Positions 16,835 through 26,447 are shown, numbered from the stretch's first letter. The stretch: DNA of 64,000 nucleotides from Metabacillus bambusae (GCF_017497975.1 NZ_JAGDEL010000010.1:1-64000), one strand, 5' to 3'. Numbers and translations are program-made. The notes: a model not told the origin generated them from the sequence alone.

Positions 16835-17782
16835 TTATAAATATGATGCAATTAAATCAGCGTTACCTTTAAGGGTAAATTCACCAAACTCATTTGGTAA
16901 CAAGAAATGATCACCTTTTCTAAAGCTATATGTTGTACCTTGGTGAACTAATTCTCCTTCACCATCAATAACACTAACCAAAGTGAATGGTTTTTCTTGT
17001 ATTAGAGAGGCTGTACCTGAAAGATTCCATTTTTGTACAGTAAAATAAGGACACTCTATATATGTTGTAATTTCCACACCATCAATTTGTTTTGTTTCCG
17101 GTGAAACCTTTGTATGTGAAGATGGTGTTTCGGTTACTTCAATGCTTTTTTCAATATGTAGTTCACGTAGGTTTCCTTCAGCGTCTTTACGGTTAAAATC
17201 AAAAACACGATACGTTGTATCAGAATTTTGCTGTGTTTCTAGTATGATCGTTCCAGCTCCGATTGCGTGAATCGTGCCACTTGGGACGAAGAAGAAGTCG
17301 CCAGGCTTGATTTTTACTCTTCGTAAAAGTTGATCCCATTCACCTTTTTCAATCATACTAATTAATTCTTCTTTTGTTTGTGCGTGATGACCATAAATAA
17401 TTTCAGCGCCTTCTTCACAATCAATAATATACCAGCATTCTGTTTTTCCTAGTTCGCCATTTTCGTGGACTCTAGCATACTCGTCATTAGGATGAACTTG
17501 AACAGATAAATCTTGGTTGGCATCAAGGATTTTCGTTAATAGTGGGAAGCGATCGCCGGCAATATTTCCAAATAGATCTCGGTGCTTCTCCCAAAGTTCA
17601 CCTAAGGTTACACCTTCATATTGACCGTTCTTAACAACACTCTGTCCATTAGGATGTGCAGAAAAAGCCCAGCATTCACCTGTAGTCTCAGTGGGGATAT
17701 TATAATGAAAGGATGTAAGCTGTGTTCCACCCCATATTCTATCTTTAAAAATTGGCTTAAAAAAAAGTGGTTCATTACTCAA
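16835..17782 (-). CDS. manA: Mannose-6-phosphate isomerase, class I
   Basis: 315 residues, the length of Bacillus ManA. It interconverts mannose 6-phosphate and fructose 6-phosphate in the cytoplasm. Zinc ligands of the cupin fold are visible: Gln95 and His97 (SVQVHPND), Glu115 (GKTECWY) and His172 (PSGTIHAIG). The catalytic Arg is in DTTYRVFDF. A GSS-type loop is absent, as in the short Bacillus type. It is a single leftward gene with repeat elements upstream. Confidence 0.95.
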   Translation of the reverse strand: MSNEPLFFKPIFKDRIWGGTQLTSFHYNIPTETTGECWAFSAHPNGQSVVKNGQYEGVTLGELWEKHRDLFGNIAGDRFPLLTKILDANQDLSVQVHPNDEYARVHENGELGKTECWYIIDCEEGAEIIYGHHAQTKEELISMIEKGEWDQLLRRVKIKPGDFFFVPSGTIHAIGAGTIILETQQNSDTTYRVFDFNRKDAEGNLRELHIEKSIEVTETPSSHTKVSPETKQIDGVEITTYIECPYFTVQKWNLSGTASLIQEKPFTLVSVIDGEGELVHQGTTYSFRKGDHFLLPNEFGEFTLKGNADLIASYL

Positions 17783-17864
17783 AACGTTAATTCCTCCTTA
17801 TTCATTTTTACCTAGTCTATTTTATGATAAAAATTTCAAAATGCATAATCTTTTTAGTTCTTGC

Positions 17865-18032
17865 TTAGGAAATTCTAAAATTCTTGTACTGTGGATAAGC
17901 GCACGACATCCAGCTCCAACGCCTAGCCCCTCTTGGGTTTACAGCCACTTAAGAATTGAAGGTAAAGAACACCTTCTATTCTTAAGCGTCTTATTTGCCC
18001 AAGACTGTTCAAGGCGCTTGCGCTTTTGTTCT
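17865..18032 (+). repeat. Family A palindromic repeat, copy 1
   Basis: Starts TTAGGAAATTCTAAAATTC and ends GGCGCTTGCGCTTTTGTTC. The core halves CGCCTAGCC and GGCGCTTGCG pair around a variable arm CTTAAGAAT...ATTCTTAAG. Copy 2 follows immediately in the same orientation. Confidence 0.85.
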
Positions 18033-18035
18033 CGT

Positions 18036-18200
18036 TTAGGAAATTCTAAAATTCTTGTACTGTGGATAAGCGCACGACATCCAGCTCCAGCACCTAGCCC
18101 CTCGAGGTCATAAGCTAATTTAGAATTGAAGGCAAAGAACGCCTCTATTCTAAATCATCCTATTTGCCTGAGGCTGATCAAGGCGCTTACGCTTTTGTTC
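18036..18200 (+). repeat. Family A palindromic repeat, copy 2
   Basis: Tandem with copy 1. Same conserved ends, but the apical arm is TTTAGAAT...ATTCTAAA with AGGC/GCCT instead of AGGT/ACCT, so pairing is kept despite the sequence change. Confidence 0.85.
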
Positions 18201-18330
18201 TTTACCTTAGTAGATAGTAAAAGAAATTTTTAAAAAACATCTTGATTAATAGTTGTACAGGTTATATACTAATTAAGTAACTTTTCCGACTTCCATCGAC
18301 AACGTTCGACAAATTTATATAAGAATAATG

Positions 18331-18359
18331 TTGATTATTGTTGCGAAGCTTGTTATAAT
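18331..18359 (+). promoter_or_regulatory. Sigma-A promoter of tRNA-Gly
   Basis: TTGATT, 17-bp spacer, TATAAT, ending 16 bp before the tRNA 5' end. Confidence 0.75.
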
Positions 18360-18374
18360 TTAAAACGTGTTCTT

Positions 18375-18448
18375 GCGGGTGTAGTTTAGTGGTAAAACCT
18401 CAGCCTTCCAAGCTGATGATGAGGGTTCGATTCCCTTCACCCGCTCCA
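18375..18448 (+). tRNA. tRNA-Gly (TCC)
   Basis: Cloverleaf with acceptor GCGGGTG/CACCCGC, anticodon TCC and encoded CCA. A lone tRNA gene with its own promoter and terminator; it complements the GCC isoacceptor at 1662. Confidence 0.97.
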
Positions 18449-18466
18449 TACATAATAATCGGGTGC

Positions 18467-18511
18467 AACGCAGTGTTTCGTTTCTTAGATAAACGATGCA
18501 TTGCGTTTTTT
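18467..18511 (+). terminator. Terminator of tRNA-Gly
   Basis: A 17-bp stem from AACGCAGTG to TTGCGTT with one mismatch and wobble pairs, followed by T6. Confidence 0.85.
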
Positions 18512-18552
18512 ATTATGTAAAAATAAAAAGTAGGATGCTTTTAAGCACCCAA

Positions 18553-19215
18553 TCAAATGACACTAAACTCAGCTGTACCACCATGTATTTGTGTGAACAT
18601 ATTTGATAATGCTTGTAATAGATTAATCGCCTCATCTTTTTGAAGTGAAGGCTGAAAATAGATAAGATGAAGTGCTTGAGTTGTGTCAGATGTAACAGCT
18701 GTTCGTTTTGAATCAACATAAGGACTTCCGAAAGCTCCGTGTTGATCAGCGGATACTAGTTTCTTTGATAAAGACACCTCACGCTCATTAATAGCAATAT
18801 ACGAGTCCTGTTCATTGCCTATTTTGATTACAACATCTCCATCGAGATAGCTAACATCATAAATTCCTAAAGGAATTTTGTATTGAAGGGATAAAAAGTT
18901 ATTCATATCAACTGCTGAGTTTACTGTATGTAAATATTGTTGTTTTTGCACACGACGATATAGCGCCTCATTAGATGGACGGTAACGGTTTGGATCGGTA
19001 CCAATTGTTTTAAATAGTTTTCTCCATTCATTAATTGCTGGGATATCAGAGACTTTTTGATCTGCATAATCAAAGTATAAGGATTCTTGAAACAATCGTA
19101 ATCGACCCATAAGCATTTGAGGAGAGTCGGAAACCTGTATATCTTGATAATGAACGACTCCGATTTTAAATTCAGGTACTAATTGCTTTAATTCATCACT
19201 AATTAGAATTTCCAT
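18553..19215 (-). CDS. B3/B4 tRNA-binding-domain protein
   Basis: 220 residues from ATG 19215 (GGAGG 8 nt upstream; the longer frame would start inside that site). The body matches the B3/B4 domain also found in the phenylalanyl-tRNA synthetase beta chain: FDYADQKVSDIPAINEWRKLFKTIGTDPNRYRPSNEALYRRV and SAVDMNNFLSLQYKIPLGIYDV are its usual landmarks. In stand-alone form the function is not settled; a role on mischarged tRNA or in tRNA binding is suggested by the fold. Divergent from queG. Confidence 0.75.
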   Translation of the reverse strand: MEILISDELKQLVPEFKIGVVHYQDIQVSDSPQMLMGRLRLFQESLYFDYADQKVSDIPAINEWRKLFKTIGTDPNRYRPSNEALYRRVQKQQYLHTVNSAVDMNNFLSLQYKIPLGIYDVSYLDGDVVIKIGNEQDSYIAINEREVSLSKKLVSADQHGAFGSPYVDSKRTAVTSDTTQALHLIYFQPSLQKDEAINLLQALSNMFTQIHGGTAEFSVI

Positions 19216-19312
19216 TATTTTTACCTCCACAATGGTAGTGCTGTTATTTTACCATAATAAGAGGGTTGAAACGTTAGATCTGCTTGATAGAGAAAGAAGG
19301 GAGGGAAAAGCT

Positions 19313-20488
19313 ATGAATATCGAGCAATTAAAAAAAGAAGTCATTGAATATAGTAAAGAGATTGGCATAGATAAAATTGGATTTACTAGTGCAAATATGT
19401 TTGAAGAACTAAAACAACGCCTCATCACACAGCAGGAGCAAGGATTTCAATCTGGGTTTGAGGAGTCAGACATAGAGAAACGGGTCACACCTGTAAAACT
19501 TTTACCGAAAGCAAGTTCAATTATATCAATCGCTCTAGCTTACCCTTCTAAGATGAAAAATGCCCCTAAAAGTACGAGAGAGGATAGACGGGGAATTTTT
19601 TGCCGTGCTTCATGGGGACAGGATTATCATACTGTATTACGTGATAGATTAAGTAAATTAGAGGCCTTCTTAAGAGAAAAGGTGCCTGATATTCAAATTA
19701 AATCGATGGTTGATACAGGTGAACTTTCAGATAGAGCTGTTGCAGAACGGGCTGGAATTGGTTGGAGTGGCAAAAATTGCTCCATAATAACTCCTGAATT
19801 TGGTTCTTATGTTTATTTAGGAGAAATGATAACGAATTTTCCTTTCCCTCCTGACACGCCGATGGAGGATCAATGTGGAAGCTGTACAAAATGCTTAGAT
19901 GTTTGCCCAACTGGTGCACTTGTTCAAGGTGGTCAGCTTGATTCGTCAAAATGTATTGCGTTTCTAACACAAACAAAAGGGTTTTTACCTGACGAATATC
20001 GGTCAAAAATAGGAAACCGTATTTATGGTTGTGATACCTGCCAAACAGTTTGCCCGGTTAATAAGGGGAAGGACTTTCATTTTCACGAAGAAATGGAGCC
20101 AGATCCAGAAATCGCCAAGCCGAAATTAAAACCACTGCTTAAAATTAGTAATCGGGATTTTAAAGAGAAATATGGTCATATTTCTGGATCGTGGAGAGGG
20201 AAAAAGCCATTACAACGGAATGCGATCTTGGCACTAGCACATTTTAAGGACACAACTGCAGTTCCAGACTTAATTGACTTGATGCACCATGATTCAAGAC
20301 CCGTAATTCGTGGGACTGCTGCATGGGCAATTGGGAAAATCGGTGGGGCAGATGTTGAAAAAGAGCTGCATAAGGCCTACGAGAATGAGAAGGATGAAGA
20401 AGTGAGAGAAGAAGTTAATAAAGGATTGGCTTTTTTGGGAGGAAATGATATGGATGAATCAAACAGGCTCAATTCACGGAAGTCGTGA
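19313..20488 (+). CDS. queG: Epoxyqueuosine reductase
   Basis: 391 residues from ATG 19313 (GGGAGG upstream). It catalyses the last step of queuosine synthesis on tRNA, reducing epoxyqueuosine with cobalamin and iron-sulfur clusters. Two 4Fe-4S motifs are visible (CGSCTKCLDVCPTGAL and CDTCQTVCPVNKG), along with the catalytic-region DTGELSDRAVAERAGIGWSGKN. The last 90 residues are HEAT-like repeats (DLIDLMHHDSRPVIRGTAAWAIGKIG), as in the long Bacillus form. It equals yhbA of B. subtilis by position, next to yhbB and cspR/trmL. Its stop codon lies in the terminator hairpin. Confidence 0.95.
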   Translation: MNIEQLKKEVIEYSKEIGIDKIGFTSANMFEELKQRLITQQEQGFQSGFEESDIEKRVTPVKLLPKASSIISIALAYPSKMKNAPKSTREDRRGIFCRASWGQDYHTVLRDRLSKLEAFLREKVPDIQIKSMVDTGELSDRAVAERAGIGWSGKNCSIITPEFGSYVYLGEMITNFPFPPDTPMEDQCGSCTKCLDVCPTGALVQGGQLDSSKCIAFLTQTKGFLPDEYRSKIGNRIYGCDTCQTVCPVNKGKDFHFHEEMEPDPEIAKPKLKPLLKISNRDFKEKYGHISGSWRGKKPLQRNAILALAHFKDTTAVPDLIDLMHHDSRPVIRGTAAWAIGKIGGADVEKELHKAYENEKDEEVREEVNKGLAFLGGNDMDESNRLNSRKS

Positions 20489-20501
20489 ATTGAGCCTGTT
20501 T
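20461..20501. terminator. Bidirectional terminator between queG and mscL
   Basis: A perfect 18-bp stem (20461-20478 with 20484-20501) and 5-nt loop; T or A runs on both sides serve both convergent genes. The queG stop codon is within the stem-loop. Confidence 0.9.
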
Positions 20502-20519
20502 CTTATCATTTAAGGTTGT

Positions 20520-20879
20520 CTACTTATTCGATTCTTTTAATAAATCTCTTATTTCCTTTAAAAGTTCTTCTTTCGTATCTACTACTGGAGCTGCAGCTTC
20601 TTCCTTCTTTTTAAATCGATTAAAGAAACGAACGACCAAAAAGATTGAAAAGGCAATAATGAAAAAATCAATAACTGATTGAATAAACGCTCCATATTTA
20701 ATGACTGAGTAAGATAGGTGGCTAAAATTGACTCCTCCCATAAGCAGTCCAATAATTGGCGTAATGATATCATTTACAAGGGATGTAACAATTTTACCGA
20801 AAGCAGCTCCAATGACAACTGCAACAGCTAAATCTAATACATTTCCTTTTAATGCAAATTTTTTAAATTCTTGTAACAT
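20520..20879 (-). CDS. mscL: Large-conductance mechanosensitive channel
   Basis: 119 residues, typical of MscL. N-terminal amphipathic helix ([31 protein letters not shown]) with the Gly/Ala-rich first membrane helix that lines the pore, second helix ([22 protein letters not shown]), and a charged C-terminal bundle ([16 protein letters not shown]). It opens under membrane tension to release solutes on hypo-osmotic shock. A single gene convergent with queG. Confidence 0.97.
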   Translation of the reverse strand: MLQEFKKFALKGNVLDLAVAVVIGAAFGKIVTSLVNDIITPIIGLLMGGVNFSHLSYSVIKYGAFIQSVIDFFIIAFSIFLVVRFFNRFKKKEEAAAPVVDTKEELLKEIRDLLKESNK

Positions 20880-21039
20880 CTAAGTTCACCTCTATTATTT
20901 AGTAATCCTTAGTATAATTGTTAAATTGGGTGAAAACAATCAGACGGATGTTCTATACCCTTTCCTAAAGTAATAGTGTCTAAAAAACATTTTATCGACA
21001 TTTCTATTCACCATTTACATACCTTGTAGTAAATATAGG

Positions 21040-21945
21040 ATGGTGGTGAGGACGTTGAAACAAATGATCGCAGAATTAAATGAACTGAAGCTTCAGATGC
21101 TGATTAATAAAAAGATGCGAAATACTGATCGAAATGATCATGAACTTCAGGCGATTGAACGCAAACTTCTTTCAAGTGAAAATAGGAAAACAGAGGTTGT
21201 AAAAGGAAGTGCTCAAGTAAGAATTACGAAGGTGGAAGAGCAATCTCAGGATCTAAAGGATGCATTGTATATATGTCACTTCAAATGGTTAATTAAACAA
21301 CAAGATTCTTTTTATTTAGAGGAACGAATCGAGCAGCGTATGGCTCGTTTTTATCGAGATGAGTTAGTTGAAGACCGAATGATTGATAATCATGAAAATG
21401 TGGTTGAATCTGACATTCAAATTGAAGAACCACGAAGCAAGGATTCTTTTATTTATGATCGGCTTGCAGCTGTTCAATATGCAGAGCGATGGTGGAATAG
21501 TACCAATTCAATCTATAAAAATTTTGAAGTGAATTGTACCAACTTTATTTCTCAATGTCTCCATGCAGGCGGTGCTTCAATGCGAGGGTATCCAAATCCT
21601 TCCTCGGGATGGTGGATGCAAAGTAACAAATGGAGTTATAGTTGGTCTGTAGCAAATGCGATGAGAAATTTTTTTATCCATTCAAAGGCTGGATTAAGGG
21701 CAGAAATGGTCGACAATGCTGAACAATTAATGCCAGGTGATGTTATATGTTATGATTTTCAAGGTGATGGCCGTTATGATCACACAACCTTTGTTGTAGC
21801 AAAGGATAAAGAGAATATGCCGCTTGTGAATGCGCAAACTTATAATAGTCGCATGCGTTATTGGTCATATGAAGATTCTACTGCATATACACCAAACATA
21901 AAGTACACATTTTTTCGAATCATTGATGATACGAGTTCGAAATAA
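21040..21945 (+). CDS. Amidase-domain protein (YhbB-like)
   Basis: About 300 residues. A charged N-terminal half, partly coiled coil, is followed by an amidase domain related to NlpC/P60-type cysteine hydrolases (about 155-300): probable catalytic Cys in VNCTNFISQCLHAGG, His in YDHTTFVV and a polar residue in NAQTYNSR. No signal peptide, so a cytoplasmic or spore-compartment role is likely. It lies where B. subtilis has yhbB, between queG and trmL. The start is uncertain: ATG 21040 has no clear site, while TTG 21055 follows GGTGAGG. Confidence 0.75.
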   Translation: MVVRTLKQMIAELNELKLQMLINKKMRNTDRNDHELQAIERKLLSSENRKTEVVKGSAQVRITKVEEQSQDLKDALYICHFKWLIKQQDSFYLEERIEQRMARFYRDELVEDRMIDNHENVVESDIQIEEPRSKDSFIYDRLAAVQYAERWWNSTNSIYKNFEVNCTNFISQCLHAGGASMRGYPNPSSGWWMQSNKWSYSWSVANAMRNFFIHSKAGLRAEMVDNAEQLMPGDVICYDFQGDGRYDHTTFVVAKDKENMPLVNAQTYNSRMRYWSYEDSTAYTPNIKYTFFRIIDDTSSK

Positions 21946-22012
21946 CAATGGTATAATGTTGTAGTAAAAACGGGCGCTTGCGCTTTTCTAATAAATAGTT
22001 GAGGTGAAAAAT

Positions 22013-22486
22013 TTGGCTTTACACGTAGTATTATATCAACCAGAAATTCCTGCAAATACAGGGAATATTGCGCGTTCTTGTGCAGCAACAAACACAACTC
22101 TTCATTTGATCCGTCCATTAGGTTTTTCTACGGATGATAAAATGTTAAAACGAGCAGGATTAGACTATTGGGAATATGTAAATGTCGTTTATCATGATTC
22201 ATTGGACGAATTATTTGAAACTTACGCTGGTGGAGAATTTTTCTACTTAACAAAATTTGGCCAAAAGCCACATACAACATTTGATTATAGTAACGTAGAG
22301 AAGGATTATTTCTTCGTATTCGGAAGAGAGACAACAGGACTACCTAAGGATTTAATTGAGGCAAATATGGATAGATGCTTACGTTTGCCGATGACAGAGC
22401 ATGTCCGCTCGTTGAATCTATCCAATACAGCAGCAATTTTAATTTATGAAGCATTAAGACAACAAGATTATCCTGGTTTAAAATAA
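22013..22486 (+). CDS. trmL: tRNA (cytidine/uridine-34 2'-O)-methyltransferase TrmL
   Basis: 157 residues from TTG 22013, 6 nt after GAGGTG (a longer GTG start would lie inside that site). SPOUT methylase of the YibK/CspR type: N-terminal LYQPEIPANTGNIARSCAATN, and the C-terminal knot FGRETTGLP, LRLPM and RSLNLSNTAAILIYEALRQ that binds AdoMet. It methylates the wobble base of the two tRNA-Leu species with UAA and CAA anticodons, both encoded in this window. Same place as B. subtilis cspR. Confidence 0.93.
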   Translation: MALHVVLYQPEIPANTGNIARSCAATNTTLHLIRPLGFSTDDKMLKRAGLDYWEYVNVVYHDSLDELFETYAGGEFFYLTKFGQKPHTTFDYSNVEKDYFFVFGRETTGLPKDLIEANMDRCLRLPMTEHVRSLNLSNTAAILIYEALRQQDYPGLK

Positions 22487-22532
22487 AAAATAGCCCCTTG
22501 TACACTAGGTACTGGGGGCTATTTTTTATTTT
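22485..22532 (+). terminator. Terminator of trmL
   Basis: AAAAAATAGCCCC / GGGGCTATTTTTT stem with further pairing in the loop, followed by T runs. It also overlaps the 3' end of the small gene on the other strand. Confidence 0.9.
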
Positions 22533-22618
22533 TTTACGCCTGGCTTGCTTTCATATCCTGCAGTGAAAATAGCTGTTAAAAACGCTAAGCTAACGCCAAT
22601 AACTAATAAAAAGTTCAT
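22526..22618 (-). CDS. 30-residue membrane peptide
   Basis: ATG at 22618 with an excellent AGGAGGT site 6 nt upstream; stop at 22526-22528. The peptide begins MNFLLVIGVSLAFLTAIFTA, one membrane helix, then GYESKPGVKK, a short basic tail, so the tail is probably cytoplasmic. The strong ribosome binding site and helix-plus-basic-tail design argue that it is real. I do not recognise the family. It lies between trmL and the sporulation kinase gene prkA, on the opposite strand. Confidence 0.7.
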   Translation of the reverse strand: MNFLLVIGVSLAFLTAIFTAGYESKPGVKK

Positions 22619-22804
22619 TGATGTACCTCCTAAGGATCATTCAATACTTCTAGTATGGAAGAATGAAGAATATATGTGTAGAGTACCCTTACATAGCTAG
22701 TTTCATTATAACTCATTCAATTTGTGATGTGAATGTGTAACAACTTTTTTCAAAAAAATATCTCCAATGTCGTAGGTTGTAGGAAGCTTTTTAACATCTT
22801 AGAA

Positions 22805-22833
22805 GAATGTTAAAGGACATCCTCGCATAAAGT
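22805..22833 (+). promoter_or_regulatory. Sigma-E-like promoter of prkA
   Basis: GAATGTT, 14-bp spacer, CATAAAGT, 55 bp before the prkA start. It fits the mother-cell sigma-E pattern (KMATATT-N14-CATACAHT) with two deviations. B. subtilis prkA is a known sigma-E gene. Confidence 0.55.
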
Positions 22834-22887
22834 GTATTAATCTGCACGAGTTTTTTACAACTACGACCAATGATGGGGGAGGTCCTT

Positions 22888-24783
22888 ATGGATATTTTAA
22901 AGAAAATTGAAAAGTATAGGGAAGATGAGCAACGTTTAAAGTGGGAAGGAACCTTCGTAGAATATTTGGACATTGTTAAGGAAAAGCCTTGGGTTGCACA
23001 ATCAGCTCATTCAAGGGTTTACAATATGATTAGAGATGCTGGGATTGAAGAGGTTGATGGTAAACGAACATATAAGTTTTTTGATCACCAGCTGTATGGG
23101 TTAGAAAATGCACTAGAACGATTAGTCGAGGAGTATTTCCATCCTGCGGCAAAAAGATTAGATGTTAGAAAGCGTATTTTACTATTAATGGGTCCAGTAA
23201 GTGGTGGTAAGTCAACACTTGTTACCATGCTCAAAAGGGGATTAGAAACATACTCGTTAACAGATAGAGGCGCTGTTTATGCGATTAAAGGCTGTCCAAT
23301 GCATGAAGATCCATTGCACCTGATTCCACATCATTTACGTGAAGACTTTTATGATGAATATGGGATTCGAATTGAAGGAAATCTTTCACCGTTAAATGTG
23401 ATGCGTTTAGAAGAAGAGTATGGCGGACGAATTGAAGATGTCAGAGTTGAACGTGTATTTCTTTCCGAGGACAAACGCGCAGGGATTGGAACATTTAGTC
23501 CATCAGATCCAAAGTCTCAAGATATTGCTGACTTAACAGGAAGCATTGATTTTTCAACGATAGCAGAATATGGATCAGAGTCAGACCCGCGTGCATATCG
23601 CTTTGACGGTGAGTTAAATAAAGCGAATCGAGGTATGATGGAGTTCCAAGAGATGCTTAAATGTGATGAGAAATTTCTCTGGCATTTGCTTTCCTTAACT
23701 CAAGAAGGTAATTTCAAGGCAGGTCGTTTTGCATTAATCTCTGCAGATGAATTAATCGTAGCACATACAAATGAAACGGAATATCGTTCATTTATTTCAA
23801 ATAAAAAGAATGAAGCTCTTCATTCTAGAATTATCGTCATGCCTGTTCCTTATAATTTAAAAGTGACAGAGGAAGAGCGCATTTATGAAAAGATGATAAA
23901 CGAAAGTGATGTATCAGATGTTCATATTGCACCACATACGTTAAAAGTAGCAGCTATGTTTACGATCTTAACACGTTTGAAGGATCCGAAACGTGGTGAT
24001 ATTGATCTCGTTAAGAAAATGAGATTATATGATGGAGAAAGTGTCGAAGGCTTTAATTCTGTTGATCTCGTTGAACTTCAAAAAGAATACAATGATGAAG
24101 GTATGTCAGGCATCGATCCGCGTTATGTCATTAATCGTATTTCATCAACAATTATTCGTAAGGAAGTACCTTCTATTAATGCACTTGATGTATTACGTGC
24201 ACTTAAAGAAGGCCTTGATCAACATGCATCAATCTCAAATGAAGATCGTGAGAAATACTTAAACTTCATTTCAGTAGCACGTAAGCTATATGATGATATG
24301 GCGAAAAAAGAAGTTCAAAAAGCTTTTGTCTACTCTTATGAAGAATCAGCAAAAACGCTAATGGATAACTACTTAGATAATGTGGAAGCTTATTGTAATA
24401 AAAACAAGCTTCGTGACCCATTAACTGGTGAAGAAATGAATCCAGATGAGAAACTAATGCGTTCAATTGAAGAACAAATAGGTATTTCGGAAAATGCGAA
24501 AAAAGCGTTCCGCGAAGAAATTCTTATTCGAATCTCAGCATATGCACGTAAAGGAAAGAGATTTGATTACAATTCACATGAGCGTTTACGTGAAGCAATC
24601 CAGAAGAAGCTTTTTGCTGACTTAAAAGATGTTGTTAAAATTACAACGTCTTCGAAGACACCTGATGAACAGCAGCTTAAGAAGATCAATGAGGTTGTCG
24701 CACGTCTAATTGATGAGCATGGATATAACTCAACCTCAGCTAATGACTTATTGCGTTATGTAGGTAGCTTATTAAATAGATAA
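22888..24783 (+). CDS. prkA: PrkA serine protein kinase / AAA ATPase
   Basis: 631 residues from ATG 22888 (GGGGGAGG upstream), the same length as B. subtilis PrkA. N-terminal AAA-type domain with Walker A GPVSGGKST (about residue 100), and a C-terminal PrkA domain with weak kinase similarity. In B. subtilis it is made in the mother cell and affects sporulation; both kinase and protease activities have been proposed for the family. It is followed by yhbH, and spoVR is also in this window: the three are linked across bacteria (yeaG-yeaH-ycgB in E. coli). Confidence 0.95.
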   Translation: MDILKKIEKYREDEQRLKWEGTFVEYLDIVKEKPWVAQSAHSRVYNMIRDAGIEEVDGKRTYKFFDHQLYGLENALERLVEEYFHPAAKRLDVRKRILLLMGPVSGGKSTLVTMLKRGLETYSLTDRGAVYAIKGCPMHEDPLHLIPHHLREDFYDEYGIRIEGNLSPLNVMRLEEEYGGRIEDVRVERVFLSEDKRAGIGTFSPSDPKSQDIADLTGSIDFSTIAEYGSESDPRAYRFDGELNKANRGMMEFQEMLKCDEKFLWHLLSLTQEGNFKAGRFALISADELIVAHTNETEYRSFISNKKNEALHSRIIVMPVPYNLKVTEEERIYEKMINESDVSDVHIAPHTLKVAAMFTILTRLKDPKRGDIDLVKKMRLYDGESVEGFNSVDLVELQKEYNDEGMSGIDPRYVINRISSTIIRKEVPSINALDVLRALKEGLDQHASISNEDREKYLNFISVARKLYDDMAKKEVQKAFVYSYEESAKTLMDNYLDNVEAYCNKNKLRDPLTGEEMNPDEKLMRSIEEQIGISENAKKAFREEILIRISAYARKGKRFDYNSHERLREAIQKKLFADLKDVVKITTSSKTPDEQQLKKINEVVARLIDEHGYNSTSANDLLRYVGSLLNR

Positions 24784-24797
24784 AAAGGGAATGACGG

Positions 24798-24826
24798 GCT
24801 GACAATTTTACGATTGTCAGCTTTTT
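24798..24826 (+). terminator. Terminator of prkA
   Basis: Perfect 9-bp stem GCTGACAAT / ATTGTCAGC with a six-base loop and T5. yhbH therefore needs its own promoter. Confidence 0.85.
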
Positions 24827-25075
24827 GCCCCTTATAGAAGGAAAGAAACTACTTTCACTTATCTGGTTGTCTTAGAATCTTTTATTGATAAAGATTAGTG
24901 AGTTAAGCTTTTGTTTCCAGATTCTATGACTTAAACGGGCTAGTCCAACAAAGGGAAAGAATACATTACATATGTATTTTATTTGAGACCATGGTTAACA
25001 AAGAACCCTTGAACTTCAATGACTAGGGACTTGTCTCATTTTAATTGATTCCATATTTATTTTCTAAATTATTTG

Positions 25076-25103
25076 TCAATAAATCGAATCTTTCGCATAG
25101 GAT
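25076..25103 (+). promoter_or_regulatory. Possible sporulation promoter of yhbH
   Basis: TCAATAA, 13-bp spacer, CATAGGAT, a moderate sigma-E match; CATAGGATA also fits a sigma-K -10 (CATANNNTA). B. subtilis yhbH is sporulation-controlled. The rest of 24827-25228 shows no gene. Confidence 0.35.
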
Positions 25104-25228
25104 AGAGTAATCCAATGAAATACAAGACTGATTGGGTACGGAATTTATTCATCCACGTTAATGTATGCTAAAAATTCATGTTATGTGACTCTTTTTTCAA
25201 AAAAATTATTGGAGGGGGAATTGTTTAT

Positions 25229-26404
25229 ATGTCAGGTAAAGAAGAACAAAATTTTGTTATTTCACAAGAAGATTGGACCCTCCATCGTAAAGGCCAGGAT
25301 GATCAAACACGCCATCAAGAAAAAGTACAAGAAGCGATTCGCAACAACCTTCCAGATCTCATTACAGAAGAAAGTATTGTTATGTCTAATGGGAAGGATG
25401 TTGTGAAAATTCCAATTCGTTCACTGGACGAATATAAAATTCGTTATAACTATGATAAGAATAAGCATGTTGGCCAAGGAGATGGAGAAAGTAAAGTCGG
25501 CGATGTTGTAGCGAGAGATGGCTCACAGGCAGATGCGAAGGGTCCTGGAAAAGGTCAGGGAGCAGGAGATCAAGCAGGAGAAGATTATTATGAGGCTGAA
25601 GTATCTATTTTAGAGCTAGAAGCAGCACTCTTTAAAGAGTTGGAGCTTCCAAATTTAAAGCAAAAGGAACGAGACAATATTGTCATTGAGGATATTGAAT
25701 TTAATGATATTAGACGTACAGGATTAATGGGTAATATTGATAAAAAACGAACAATGCTTGCCGCTTATAAACGGAATGCAATGTCAGGAAAATCAAATTT
25801 TCATCCGATTTTTCCTGAGGATTTAAAATATAAAACTTGGAATGAAGTTGTTAAACCTGAATCAAAGGCTGTCGTAATTGCCATGATGGACACTAGTGGA
25901 TCGATGGGTCTCTGGGAAAAATATATGGCAAGAAGCTTTTTCTTCTGGATGACAAGATTCTTAAGAACAAAATATGAGAAAGTTGATATCGAGTTTATTG
26001 CCCATCACACTGAGGCTAAAGTTGTCACAGAGGATGATTTCTTCTCAAAAGGTGAGAGTGGTGGAACAATCTGTTCATCCGCTTACCGAAAAGCACTTGA
26101 GGTTATAGAAGAAAAATATAACCCATCACGCTATAATATCTATCCATTCCATTTTTCAGACGGCGATAATTTAACTTCAGACAATGCGAGATGTGTGAAA
26201 TTAGTCGGGGAACTTATGAAGGTTTCCAATATATTTGGTTATGGTGAAGTTAATCAGTATAATCGCCACTCAACCTTAATGTCCGCATATAAAAATATCA
26301 ATGATGAGAAGTTCCGCTACTACATCCTCAAGCAAAAAGCAGATGTTTTCCAAGCAATGACGAGTTTCTTTAGAAAAGATGATGAGAATAAATTATATGC
26401 ATAG
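25229..26404 (+). CDS. yhbH: DUF444 von-Willebrand-like protein YhbH
   Basis: 391 residues from ATG 25229 (GGAGGGGG upstream; 17 extra codons in the longer frame are unlikely). DUF444 proteins carry a VWA-like fold with a metal site: here MMDTSGSMG, followed by the C-terminal FSDGDNL. A low-complexity Gly/Asp/Gln linker lies around 90-120. In B. subtilis it is needed for normal sporulation, and its homologue YeaH is co-expressed with the PrkA homologue YeaG in E. coli. Its place next to prkA supports a joint role. Confidence 0.93.
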   Translation: MSGKEEQNFVISQEDWTLHRKGQDDQTRHQEKVQEAIRNNLPDLITEESIVMSNGKDVVKIPIRSLDEYKIRYNYDKNKHVGQGDGESKVGDVVARDGSQADAKGPGKGQGAGDQAGEDYYEAEVSILELEAALFKELELPNLKQKERDNIVIEDIEFNDIRRTGLMGNIDKKRTMLAAYKRNAMSGKSNFHPIFPEDLKYKTWNEVVKPESKAVVIAMMDTSGSMGLWEKYMARSFFFWMTRFLRTKYEKVDIEFIAHHTEAKVVTEDDFFSKGESGGTICSSAYRKALEVIEEKYNPSRYNIYPFHFSDGDNLTSDNARCVKLVGELMKVSNIFGYGEVNQYNRHSTLMSAYKNINDEKFRYYILKQKADVFQAMTSFFRKDDENKLYA

Positions 26405-26410
26405 TTAGAA

Positions 26411-26447
26411 AAGGCCCTGACTCATTTTATTTTGAGCAGGGCTTTAT
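26411..26447 (+). terminator. Terminator of yhbH
   Basis: AAGGCCCTG..CTCA / TGAG..CAGGGCTTT stem followed by ATTTA; family A repeat copy 3 begins directly after it. Confidence 0.7.

Noticed and set aside
17841-18113. 90-codon frame across family A repeats
   Set aside because: It lies wholly in two repeat copies and repeats itself (ILVLWISARHPAP); not a gene.
21971-21990. Another family A copy before trmL
   Set aside because: Only GGGCGCTTGCGCTTTTCTA is shared; too short to call a copy.
25161-25406. 81-codon frame overlapping the yhbH start
   Set aside because: Shifted frame of yhbH; the translation is low in conserved features and lacks a site.
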